12,848 nt of DNA from an uncultured Lentisphaeria bacterium (GTDB taxonomy: Bacteria > Verrucomicrobiota > Lentisphaeria > Victivallales > UBA1829). A model generated the notes under the pieces. The model was not told where the DNA came from and made no database searches. It saw only the letters and a list, made by a program, of their open reading frames with translations. A program made the position numbers and the translations under genes. The stretch spans positions 1-12,848 of the forward strand of contig CAJMAW010000094.1 of NCBI GenBank assembly GCA_905211485.1. Direction: 5' to 3'. Below are positions 1 to 6,975 of the stretch, in pieces (positions within the stretch are counted from its first letter, which is position 1; each line of letters starts with the position of its first letter).

Positions 1-2
1 GC

Positions 3-80
3 ATGAGGGCTCCTCGCCCTCATACTCCCCGGCAGGATTGCATCTCCTGCACCCGTCAGGCAAGCCTGCCGTATTTTTTT
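3..80 (+). repeat. Three-hairpin dispersed repeat, left copy
   Basis: Seen directly: three consecutive hairpins followed by a T-run. Hairpin 1 pairs ATGAGGGC (3-10) with GCCCTCAT (16-23) around loop TCCTC. Hairpin 2 pairs GCAGGA (32-37) with TCCTGC (45-50) around a 7-nt loop. Hairpin 3 pairs CGTCAGGC (54-61) with GCCTGCCG (64-71) with one mismatch, and seven T follow at 74-80. The reverse complement of the right end of the window is the same element, with six substitutions and one 1-nt indel over about 78 bp. Hairpin 3 plus the T-run would act as an intrinsic terminator for transcription entering from the left. Whether the unit is a REP/MITE-like repeat, a terminator cassette or an RNA cannot be decided here. 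Confidence 0.85.
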
Positions 81-165
81 CTTTTCTTTTTTCCCTTTTT
101 CTGATATATTTTGAAAGATCAAAAGTTTTTTGTTCGTACACCACATAGGAAGAAAGGTTCAGCCC

Positions 166-918
166 GTGAAGAATCAAATTATATCGGATTATCTGGAAAA
201 ATCATGCGGAATCCTCCGGGAAATCGCCGCAAAAGAAGAAAATTCCCTGAAACTTGCGGCAGAAAAAATTTCAGACGCATATCTCAAAGGACATGGGATC
301 TATGTCTTCGGCTGCACTCATTCGGCCATTCTCGCGGAAGATGTCTTCTACCGCGCAGGAGCACCCGCATTCTGGCGTCCTCTCTGGGGCCCCGGAATGA
401 GCATCACAAGCACCCCGGGAACCTTGACCAGCGCCGCAGAAAAAAATGAAGAACTCGGACGCGATATCGTCCGCTGTTCCCGTATGGGAAAAGACGATGT
501 CATCGTGATTTTATCCACATCCGGCAAAAACGCCGCCCCGCTCGCCGTGGCGGAAGAAGCGCTGAAACGGGGAGTCTCCGTAATCGCCGTCTGCTCCTCC
601 GCATACAAGGATCAGAAAGGGAACCATTCCTCATTGCAGAACTTCCAGGCTCTGAAAGACCGGATTCTGATCATCGACAATCATGTCCCCTGCGGTGACG
701 CCTGTCTGGAAGTCGAATCCTGCCGAATGGGCCCCCTTTCCACCATCGCAGGTTCCTTTATCATGCATACGCTTTCCGCATTGGCGGTCGAACGGATTGT
801 CTCGGAAGGAAAGATCACTCCTCCTGTCTTCCTCAGTTCCAATGCGCCCGGCGGACTGGAGCATAATCTGGCTTTGATGAGCCGTCCGGAAATGAAGGAG
901 GCATTCCTTCTGCCCTGA
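166..918 (+). CDS. SIS-domain phosphosugar-binding protein (UPF0309/COG4821-like)
   Basis: A 250-residue single SIS (sugar isomerase) domain protein, the normal length for the COG4821/UPF0309 group, probably cytosolic. Visible motifs are the nucleotide-fold loop FGCTHSAILAED (residues 48-59), the phosphosugar-binding STSGKN segment (117-122) followed by an Ala-rich helix and a GVSVIAV strand (136-142), and the C-terminal SNAPGGLEHN (225-234), which matches the 'ANxDGGxEHN' ending of the family. I chose GTG at 166 because AGGAAGAAAGG lies 9 bases upstream; the frame stays open to a TTG at 130, but that start has no ribosome-binding site. The family binds phosphorylated amino sugars or other sugar phosphates, but the exact substrate is unknown. 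A terminator about 115 bp downstream and the lack of close neighbours suggest a single-gene unit. Cysteines near 176, 180 and 186 are a local oddity. Confidence 0.88.
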   Translation: MKNQIISDYLEKSCGILREIAAKEENSLKLAAEKISDAYLKGHGIYVFGCTHSAILAEDVFYRAGAPAFWRPLWGPGMSITSTPGTLTSAAEKNEELGRDIVRCSRMGKDDVIVILSTSGKNAAPLAVAEEALKRGVSVIAVCSSAYKDQKGNHSSLQNFQALKDRILIIDNHVPCGDACLEVESCRMGPLSTIAGSFIMHTLSALAVERIVSEGKITPPVFLSSNAPGGLEHNLALMSRPEMKEAFLLP

Positions 919-1031
919 TCCCGAATCCGATTCCGATTCTTGATCCGAATTTCTTTTTTGCCTGTTTCTTTGCCTGCCTGAGTCTGACTTTTCAGAGGTC
1001 TTTCTCCGGCGTGTGTGATGCCTTGTCCCGG

Positions 1032-1077
1032 CTCCTCCGTTTTTTCAGATTTCCGGAGGAGTTTTTTATTTTTTTTC
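1032..1077 (+). terminator. Rho-independent terminator after the SIS gene
   Basis: CTCCTCCG (1032-1039) pairs perfectly with CGGAGGAG (1054-1061) across a 14-nt T-rich loop, and TTTTTTATTTTTTTT follows. It sits about 115 bp after the stop codon of the SIS gene, on the same strand. Between the stop and the terminator I see only a degenerate CCGATT-rich stretch (about 921-950) and no gene. Confidence 0.8.
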
Positions 1078-1265
1078 TCATTACCACATCCCGGGAACAA
1101 AAACATCCCTGTCCCCTTTGCCGGAATTTTTCCGGAAAGGAGATGAAATATACTGTCCCTTCAGGGCATTTTTGAGTTGAAAAGGAGAGGTTTCCGGAAT
1201 GGAAAGTTTTTCTTTGCCCCCCTTTCGATGTCGCATAATATACGGTATGTTGTCCCGTTTGTATT

Positions 1266-1289
1266 GAATTATACTCCAGAGTATGATTC
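1266..1289. promoter_or_regulatory. 24-bp palindrome, candidate operator
   Basis: Two 11-base arms (GAATTATACTC and GAGTATGATTC) surround a CA centre, with a single mismatched pair at 1270:1285. It lies between the two inverted arms and directly before a candidate -35 box at 1290. A site here would let a repressor cover the promoter. There is no T-run after it, so a terminator is unlikely. Confidence 0.5.
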
Positions 1290-1317
1290 TTGTCAATAGT
1301 TCAAGAGTAAATATTCT
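1290..1317 (+). promoter_or_regulatory. Candidate sigma70-type promoter for the pseudopilin
   Basis: TTGTCA (1290-1295) and TATTCT (1312-1317) are separated by 16 bp in A/T-rich DNA. The predicted start of transcription near 1324 would leave a 5' leader of about 220 nt before the ATG at 1544. The leader contains the right inverted arm, an SD-like GAGGAGGGAGG (about 1412-1422) with no start codon after it, and a TTCCG-TAC-CGGAA palindrome (1495-1507). Promoter calls by eye in A/T-rich DNA are uncertain. Confidence 0.35.
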
Positions 1318-1543
1318 ATTTTTTTTTATTATTTTTTTGCATCACATACCGTATATTATGAGACGTTTATCAGTATATATGCGTCTGTTTTGATGAATGA
1401 TATAAAACAACGAGGAGGGAGGTCTGCCGAAAAAGATAGAATTTTTCCGAATTTGATGCGGGTATGGGGTTTTAAGTTTTCTCACTTGCTTGGATTCCGT
1501 ACCGGAAAAGAAAAGAACGAAAAATCAAAAATATGGAGAGACC

Positions 1544-2188
1544 ATGAAATCTCAAAGTAAAGCTTTTACGCTGATTGAACTCCTCGTTGTCATTGCCATT
1601 ATCGCGATTCTCGCCGGGATGTTGCTGCCTGCCCTGAATGCGGCTCGTGAAAGAGCTCGTCAGATCAGCTGCACCAGCAACGTCAAACAGATCGTCCTCG
1701 CCTGCAAAATATATTCAGGCGGATACAATGAAACTTTCCCGTTCCCGTTTGCTACCGACGCGACCGTTGGAGATGGGACGACCGAAGAAGCTACGAAGAG
1801 CCTTGATCTTCTCCGCACCAACAAAATTCTTAACGACTACAAGATCTTTATCTGCCCATCCAGCAGCGAAGGCAAATATGATTCCGGCAACAACACATTG
1901 GCTCTGAACGATAGCGATGTCCAGATCACCTATGTCTACTTCCCCGGTCTGACGGAAAACTCCGATCCGGACAGCGGCATGGTTTCTGATGGTTCTGTGA
2001 ACGGCAAGTGGAACCATGAAAATCATGGTGCCATCGGTTATGTCGATGGTTCCGCCCGTCAGTCGAATGGACCGAACTGGTTCCTCGAAGCCAAACACAA
2101 AAGTGCTACTTCTTCCGGAGCTGGTGGGGACGTAGAAACTGGCAACATCACGGCAGCAGATTTTGCAGTTTTCACCACCGGAGACTAA
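1544..2188 (+). CDS. Type II secretion-like pseudopilin with H-X9-DG motif
   Basis: A 214-residue prepilin-type protein. Residues 7-21 carry the class III signal KAFTLIELLVVIAII; prepilin peptidase would cut before F8, and E12 is the usual +5 glutamate. The -1 residue is Ala instead of the usual Gly. One hydrophobic helix (about 8-30) is followed by the LLPALNAARERAR stretch that is common in planctomycete, verrucomicrobial and lentisphaeral pseudopilins. H158 and D168-G169 form the H-X9-DG signature, and C104 lies in the frequent F-x-C-P segment. ATG 1544 is preferred over 1490 because GGAG is 5 bases upstream and because the signal should be near the N-terminus. These genomes carry many such genes, often scattered and with unknown cargo or surface roles. 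A strong terminator follows, so the gene is probably monocistronic. Confidence 0.93.
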   Translation: MKSQSKAFTLIELLVVIAIIAILAGMLLPALNAARERARQISCTSNVKQIVLACKIYSGGYNETFPFPFATDATVGDGTTEEATKSLDLLRTNKILNDYKIFICPSSSEGKYDSGNNTLALNDSDVQITYVYFPGLTENSDPDSGMVSDGSVNGKWNHENHGAIGYVDGSARQSNGPNWFLEAKHKSATSSGAGGDVETGNITAADFAVFTTGD

Positions 2189-2248
2189 GCTGATGCTCCA
2201 TCATACGATGCGGAATTAAGTGCATCGTGCGGGATATCCGCTCATTCA

Positions 2249-2297
2249 GCCGGGGACTTTCCATGACAGAATGGAGAGTCCCCGGCATTCTTTTTTT
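2249..2297 (+). terminator. Strong rho-independent terminator after the pseudopilin
   Basis: GCCGGGGACTTTCCAT (2249-2264) pairs with ATGGAGAGTCCCCGGC (2271-2286), a 16-bp stem with one G-U pair and a 6-nt loop. A T-rich run follows (2290-2297). A smaller hairpin, ACGATGC/GCATCGT (2205-2228), lies between the stop codon and this terminator. Confidence 0.92.
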
Positions 2298-2320
2298 CAT
2301 TTCAAATCGTCCTCCTCTTC

Positions 2321-2380
2321 TTCCGTGATTTCCCGTGATTTTTCCTGTAATTTTCCTGTGATTCTCCTGTGATTTTCCCG
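2321..2380 (+). repeat. Five 11-bp repeats abutting a promoter
   Basis: Units of the form TCCTGTGATTT occur with GTGATT/GTAATT cores starting at 2325, 2335, 2347, 2358 and 2369, so steps are 10, 12, 11 and 11 bp. Each unit carries a short T-tract, so the tracts repeat about once per helical turn and end immediately before the -35 box at 2382. This could be curved upstream-promoter DNA or an array of regulator half-sites. The rest of the 388-bp gap (2189-2576) holds the pseudopilin terminator, the promoter and small palindromes at 2429-2439 (ATCCG-G-CGGAT) and 2447-2461 (CCGGC/GCCGG). Confidence 0.65.
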
Positions 2381-2381
2381 G

Positions 2382-2410
2382 TTGACAGAATGATCTCCTG
2401 ATGGTACAGT
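2382..2410 (+). promoter_or_regulatory. Sigma70-type promoter for the FGGY kinase
   Basis: A perfect -35 TTGACA (2382-2387), a 17-bp spacer and -10 TACAGT (2405-2410). Transcription would begin near 2417, giving a leader of about 160 nt. The small GC palindromes at 2429-2461 fall just downstream of the predicted start, where a repressor could bind. This is the best promoter match in the window. Confidence 0.72.
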
Positions 2411-2576
2411 AGAGTATGGATTGTCCGCATCCGGCGGATTCATCATCCGGCTTCCTGCCGGGAAAAGAAAAAACGATGTTTTCAGATGGAGAAAGAGAGA
2501 AAGAAGAGCGTGTTCATGTTTTTCTTTCCCCCCTTTCTTTTTGAAAGCGTGAAAATCAAACTGGAGGATTCCCGGA

Positions 2577-4031
2577 ATGCCCCGAGTACTGGCCGTGGAT
2601 ATCGGCACGAGCCGCATCAAAGCCGCGTTGTTTGATGAAAAAGGGAATATGGAGGCTCTGGCGGATCGGCGTCTGGAACGCGCGGACTCCCCGAGCCGTC
2701 AGGATGCGCGGATGTGGTATGAAAGCGTCTGCCTGCTGCTGCGCTCCATGGATCTGACTCGCCGCATCCCGGATGCCGTGGCCCTGACCGGAAACATGCA
2801 CGCCCTCCTCGGAATCGGGCCGGACGGAGAACCGGTGGAGGATGCCTTCCTCTGGAGTGATTCCTCCGCCGAAAAGGAATCCGACTGGCTGAATGAACGC
2901 TGGGGTGACTTCCTGAAGGAATTTTCAGGGAATGCTTCCATTCCCGTTTTCACACTTCCCAAGATTTTGAAAATGAAAAAGGAAAGGCCTGAAGCCTATT
3001 CTTCCACGCGCCGATTCCTGAACAGCAAGGACTATATCGCGTGGCGCCTGACGGGAAATTTCGCGACGGATCCGACGGATGCCTCCGGTACGCAGATGAT
3101 GTCTCTTTCCCGTCATTCCTGGGAGAGCGCTTTTCTTTCGGAACTCTCTCTGGATCCCGGGAAACTCCCGGAGATCCTGCCATCCTCCTCTTCCTTCTGC
3201 GGCCACGTGACCCCCGAAGCCGCAGAGGCAACCGGTCTCCCCTCCGGAGTGAAAGTGGTGATCGGAGCCGGCGATCTCGCCACCGCCGCACTCGGAAGCG
3301 GCGTGGACGAGGATACTTTTTCCCTGACTCTCGGCACCGCCGGGCAGCTCCTTGCCGATGGTCCCGCGGGAACGGGCGGGAAACTCATCGGGAAAATTTT
3401 TCTTTTCGCCCATGCTGAAAAGGGAAGGGAACTTTATCTGGGATCTGTTCCGGGAGGAGGTTTTTCCCTGGAATGGCTGAGCGCGCGTCATAACAGGAGT
3501 ATGACGGATTTTTTCCGGATGGCTTCGGAAGACGCGCGTCTTACGGAGGATCTGCCGCTTTTTCTTCCCTATCTGCTGGGGAGGGGAGCTCCGTACATGG
3601 ACTACCGCCCCGCAGGAGCCTGGCTGGGGCTGAAGGCGCTTCATACGGAGGCGGATTTGTATCGCGGAGCGGTTTTCGGGACGCTCTGCCCTCTGCGCCA
3701 GTGTGCGGATCTGATGGAATCGCTTTCCGGACGGAGGAGGGGGAGTCTGGTGCTTCAGGCGCTTGCGTGCAGGGAAAAGGCGGTCCGGGAGACGGCGTCG
3801 GCTCTCTTCCGTCAGGAGAGGAAACTTCTGCCGCTGAATTCGGAGGCGTCTCTGCTCGGCGCGGCGATGCTGGGCATGTGTGCGCTGAATGTCTATGACG
3901 GATGCGCTTGTGCAAGAAATGGAATGTTTCGCGCGGAGAAAATGGCTCTGCCTGCCACCCAGCTCGGCTCTTCCCACGACGCAGCCCAGAAACTCTATGC
4001 CCGTTTTCTCTCCGCCGCCGGCGGAATTTGA
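2577..4031 (+). CDS. FGGY-family carbohydrate kinase, xylulokinase-like, atypical C-terminal motif
   Basis: A 484-residue cytosolic FGGY kinase, the normal family length. These enzymes phosphorylate pentuloses or related polyols with ATP. The N-terminal domain has the phosphate loop DIGTSRIKAALFD (8-20), TGNMH (71-75, compare GQMHG in XylB), LWSD (92-95), KDYIAWRLTG (151-160) and TDASGT (167-172). The C-terminal domain has the catalytic Asp in GAGD (D233), LGTAG (252-256), the YLLGRGAPY segment (332-340) and LLGAAML (426-432). Where XylB-type enzymes have a glycine-rich IGGGARS adenosine-binding motif, this protein reads LQALACRE (393-400). ATP binding may therefore be altered or lost; a frameshift is unlikely because homology continues on both sides. 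ATG 2577 has GGAGG 9 bases upstream. The sugar substrate cannot be named from sequence. Confidence 0.88.
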   Translation: MPRVLAVDIGTSRIKAALFDEKGNMEALADRRLERADSPSRQDARMWYESVCLLLRSMDLTRRIPDAVALTGNMHALLGIGPDGEPVEDAFLWSDSSAEKESDWLNERWGDFLKEFSGNASIPVFTLPKILKMKKERPEAYSSTRRFLNSKDYIAWRLTGNFATDPTDASGTQMMSLSRHSWESAFLSELSLDPGKLPEILPSSSSFCGHVTPEAAEATGLPSGVKVVIGAGDLATAALGSGVDEDTFSLTLGTAGQLLADGPAGTGGKLIGKIFLFAHAEKGRELYLGSVPGGGFSLEWLSARHNRSMTDFFRMASEDARLTEDLPLFLPYLLGRGAPYMDYRPAGAWLGLKALHTEADLYRGAVFGTLCPLRQCADLMESLSGRRRGSLVLQALACREKAVRETASALFRQERKLLPLNSEASLLGAAMLGMCALNVYDGCACARNGMFRAEKMALPATQLGSSHDAAQKLYARFLSAAGGI

Positions 4032-4084
4032 TTCCCCGTCGGGCGCAGGACGTTTTTTTTTCCGTGAATCTTTGTTTCCTGATT

Positions 4085-4112
4085 TTGCATATTGCCGAAT
4101 TTGAGTTAAACT
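4085..4112 (+). promoter_or_regulatory. Candidate promoter for the hybrid kinase
   Basis: TTGCAT (4085-4090), a 16-bp spacer and TAAACT (4107-4112). If used, transcription begins near 4119, which is inside the longest open frame and supports a downstream translation start. A weak GACG stem plus nine T at about 4049-4066 could end the upstream kinase transcript. Confidence 0.4.
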
Positions 4113-4236
4113 AATGCAGAACAGACTGGCGGAAGGTCCCCCCGGACAGTCGGAGAAGTCCGCACCCGGACAGGGAAAGGATCGGAACACTCCCCTTCCG
4201 CCGGAAACAATGGAGGGGAGCAGGGTGTTTTTTCCC

Positions 4237-6972
4237 ATGATGAAAAACAGAAGAATCCATCCGTTCTTTCCCGTTGCGGGGGGAAGTGCGCGGTATGGCA
4301 TGGTCTTACTTCTTATCTTTTTCTTTTTTGCGTTTGCTGCAGCGGGCGGCAGCGGCAATGCCGCTGAGGAAGGGGTGGAAAAAAACACGGCAGGAGGCGC
4401 CGCCGCGGGAGCGGCAGCGGCAGACAGCAGTTCCGGAGCTGTCCTTCTCCGGACGGCGGGGAGCGGAGACACAGGCACCGGACCCGAAGTCGCCCGGACA
4501 ATGTTTTCCCATGCATCCGATCAGAAGCCGGTTCTGCTCTTTTTGCTGCTGCTCTTTCTGCTGCTTATGCTTGGGGGAGCGTTTCTGCTGTACTGGTTCT
4601 GGCGCCGTGGAAAAATGTGGAGGCGCTATGAAGCGGAACGCATGAAGGTGATTCTTGCTTCCGTGAATGAAGCCGTGATCGCCGTGGATCTGGAAGAAAA
4701 AATCCGAATCATGAACAGCGCGGCGGGATTTTTGACAGGGTATACCGATGGCAATGCCGAAGGAAAACCGCTGATGGAGATCTTCCATGTCATCAACAGT
4801 GTGGACGGTCTGGCCCTGGATTCGCCCGTCCGGCGAGTGCTGAAGTCCGGTCTGGCGCTGGATTCGGCAAAACAGATGGAGCTTCTTTCAGCGGACGGTT
4901 CGCGCTACTTTATTTCCGTGCGCGCCTTCCCGCTCCGCAATGCCGCGGGGCGGACGGACGGAGCGGTTCTCATCTTCCGGAATCTTGCCCGCGAACAGGA
5001 ACAGAACCAGTCTCTGGAAAATGCCAGGAAACTTTTGCAGTTTACCTTGAACAACATTCCCCTGGGTGCAGCCGTCAAGGATGTGGAGGATGATTACCGT
5101 TATCTGATGGTGAACAGGGAATTCGGAAGGTATTTCCCGGTTCCCTCTGCTCAGACGCCCGAGGGGAAAAGCGATTTCGATCTCTTTCCTCCCGCTCTTG
5201 CCAGAAAGATGAGGGAGCGGGATCTGATGGCGGTTTCGGAGCCGGACGAGCCCAAGGAATATGTCGACGATTTTTCCGAATACAATTCATCGATCCGTGT
5301 TTTCCAGGTGATCCGGACCGTGCATATCGCGGACGACGGGCACCGCTATCTTCTGGAAATCTGCCGCGACCAGACCGAGAAGGCGGACCGTGAACGGGCT
5401 TTCAATGAAGCCCGTCTGGAATCACGGCAGATTTTCGACAGCGTGTCTCTGCCGCTTCTTCTGCTTGACCGGGAAGGGCGTATTGTCCGTGCGAATCCCG
5501 CGGCCTGCTCGATTGCGGGGAAACCGGAATCCGAAGTGCTGTCCAGTGCGTGCAATTTCTGTTTCTGCTCCTTCCCGGCGCGTCCGGACTGCTGCCCGGC
5601 GGACGAGTGCCGCAGAACTCTCTCTCCCGCTTCGGCGCTCATCCGGGCCCACGGAAAGGAATACAAGGTGACGGCGTCGCCGTTTTTCGATGCTTCGGGC
5701 GCGCTTTCGGGAATTCTGGAAAGCGCTTCGGACATCACGCCGGAGGTGGAATACCAGCGGAATCTGAAGAATGCGATGGAAACGACCCTTTCCGTCCGTG
5801 AAATATCGCAGGCCTTTCTCAACGGAGTGGGCCGGACAGCCGGACAGCCTGCGAAACAGCTGGAAGAGTCCGTTGCCGTTTTGCGGAAGAGCGGGGCGCA
5901 TCTGGACGAGTCCCTCAGGAAAAATCTGGAGAAGATTCACAATTCCGCTTCCCAGCTGATGGGCCTTTTCAAAAATCTGGAAGCGATTGCCAGGCCCGAC
6001 AGAAAATCGGGCGTGTCCGCGCCGCAGGATCATTTGAAGATGATTGATGTGAGAAACTTCCTGCAGTCCCTTCTGGAGCATTTTAAAGAGGAAATCACAC
6101 GCAAGCATTTGGAATGTCTTCTGAAGGTTCCGGAGAACCTGCCTCTCCTTGAACTGGATGCGGACTGCATGAAACAGGTGCTTTCCAATCTGCTGAGCAA
6201 TGCCGTGAAATTCACGGAAAAAGGCGGAATTGAAATCGAGGCTGCTTTTGAACGGGAAGATGTGAATACGACGGTGGGCTGTCTCCGTGTTGTCGTCCGG
6301 GATACGGGAGTCGGGATCCCCGAGGAGAAGCTCCGCAACCTTTTCAAGCCTTCCTCCATCTCCGTTCAGACGTCTTCTCAAGACAAGGAGCAAAAAAATA
6401 CCGGCATGGCTCTTCTGATGACGAAGCGTCTGCTTGCCCGTGTCAACGGTTCCATTCAAGTGAAAAGCGAAGTGGGCAAAGGCAGCGCCTTCACCTTCAC
6501 CATTCCTGTGGCGGGATGCAGAATGCCTCTTGTGACAGCTGCTCCCCCGGCGCAGAAAAAGGAAAAGGCCCTGTTCTCGGGAACGGTTCTGATCGTCGAT
6601 GACATTGACATGAATCTGAGAGTCTTCGGCGCGATGCTCAAAAAGCTCGGGATCAAGTATGCCTCCGCCCTTTCCGCGGAAGAGGCCCTCAGCCTCATGC
6701 GCACCCGCCGTTTCGACATCGTGTTCACCGATATCTGGATGCCCGGGGTCAGCGGTGAGGAACTTGCGGGAAAGATCAAGTCTCTGCCCGGATCTGCGAG
6801 TCTTCCCGTGGTGGCAGTCACCGCCGACACCGTGAACCGGAGCGAGGTGTTTGATGCCAGAATATTCAAGCCGCTCAGCATTGCCAAACTCAAGGCCTTT
6901 TTCGAGAACTTCTCTTCTTCCGCCTCCTCTGCCGGAGGAGGAGAGGAGGACGAGGAGGAAAAGAAAAAGTGA
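4237..6972 (+). CDS. Membrane hybrid histidine kinase, three PAS domains, no phospho-accepting His
   Basis: A 911-residue sensor. Order from the chosen start: signal/TM1 (22-36), a short Ala/Gly/Ser-rich outer segment, TM2 (98-121), PAS1 (130-250), PAS2 (260-385), PAS3 (395-510), dimerisation helices (515-590), HATPase and receiver. The ATPase domain keeps its N box (SNLLSNAVKF, N655), DTGVGIP (689-695) and a G2-like NTGMALL. The receiver (782-889) keeps DD788-789, phospho-acceptor D832, T862 and K878. The H box reads FLNGVGRTAGQPAKQL, with R533 where His is expected, so autophosphorylation should fail by the usual route. PAS3 has a six-cysteine cluster (439-458). The frame is open from ATG 4114, but I chose 4237: AGGG lies 11 bases upstream, MMKNRR plus the hydrophobic stretch makes a normal signal anchor, and a promoter overlaps 4114. 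No partner regulator is adjacent. The C-terminus is a Glu-rich tail. Confidence 0.9.
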   Translation: MMKNRRIHPFFPVAGGSARYGMVLLLIFFFFAFAAAGGSGNAAEEGVEKNTAGGAAAGAAAADSSSGAVLLRTAGSGDTGTGPEVARTMFSHASDQKPVLLFLLLLFLLLMLGGAFLLYWFWRRGKMWRRYEAERMKVILASVNEAVIAVDLEEKIRIMNSAAGFLTGYTDGNAEGKPLMEIFHVINSVDGLALDSPVRRVLKSGLALDSAKQMELLSADGSRYFISVRAFPLRNAAGRTDGAVLIFRNLAREQEQNQSLENARKLLQFTLNNIPLGAAVKDVEDDYRYLMVNREFGRYFPVPSAQTPEGKSDFDLFPPALARKMRERDLMAVSEPDEPKEYVDDFSEYNSSIRVFQVIRTVHIADDGHRYLLEICRDQTEKADRERAFNEARLESRQIFDSVSLPLLLLDREGRIVRANPAACSIAGKPESEVLSSACNFCFCSFPARPDCCPADECRRTLSPASALIRAHGKEYKVTASPFFDASGALSGILESASDITPEVEYQRNLKNAMETTLSVREISQAFLNGVGRTAGQPAKQLEESVAVLRKSGAHLDESLRKNLEKIHNSASQLMGLFKNLEAIARPDRKSGVSAPQDHLKMIDVRNFLQSLLEHFKEEITRKHLECLLKVPENLPLLELDADCMKQVLSNLLSNAVKFTEKGGIEIEAAFEREDVNTTVGCLRVVVRDTGVGIPEEKLRNLFKPSSISVQTSSQDKEQKNTGMALLMTKRLLARVNGSIQVKSEVGKGSAFTFTIPVAGCRMPLVTAAPPAQKKEKALFSGTVLIVDDIDMNLRVFGAMLKKLGIKYASALSAEEALSLMRTRRFDIVFTDIWMPGVSGEELAGKIKSLPGSASLPVVAVTADTVNRSEVFDARIFKPLSIAKLKAFFENFSSSASSAGGGEEDEEEKKK

Positions 6973-6975
6973 TTT

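Larger units (their letters stand above)
1230..1364. promoter_or_regulatory. Paired inverted operator-like sites in the pseudopilin upstream region
   Basis: CATAATATACGGTATGT (1234-1250) recurs as its exact reverse complement at 1344-1360. Including the outer GTC, the match is 20 of 21 bases (1230-1250 against 1344-1364). Each arm holds a smaller palindrome, ATAC-N-GTAT. The arm centres are 114 bp apart, close to eleven helical turns. This is the pattern of a dimeric repressor binding two sites, possibly with looping, but the regulator is unknown and not encoded here. The remaining part of this 625-bp gap (919-1543) holds a terminator, a CCGGAA/TTCCGG hairpin (1121-1135) and A/T-rich DNA. Confidence 0.5.

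Noticed and set aside
681..1106. - strand open frame across the end of the SIS gene and its terminator
   Set aside because: It would be translated through a strong terminator of the opposite strand, is basic and patternless, and overlaps conserved SIS C-terminal codons.
1490..1543. Longer pseudopilin start at 1490
   Set aside because: It lacks a ribosome-binding site and would put 25 residues before the prepilin cut site, whereas ATG 1544 has GGAG and a normal 7-residue leader.
4114..4236. N-terminal extension of the hybrid kinase from ATG 4114
   Set aside because: It has no ribosome-binding site, overlaps a candidate promoter, and would place a 62-residue polar tail before a normal signal anchor. 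It is still possible.
2925..4478. 517-codon open frame on the - strand opposite the FGGY kinase
   Set aside because: It crosses the kinase gene and the start of the next gene in antisense, is Arg/Pro-rich and has no family motif.
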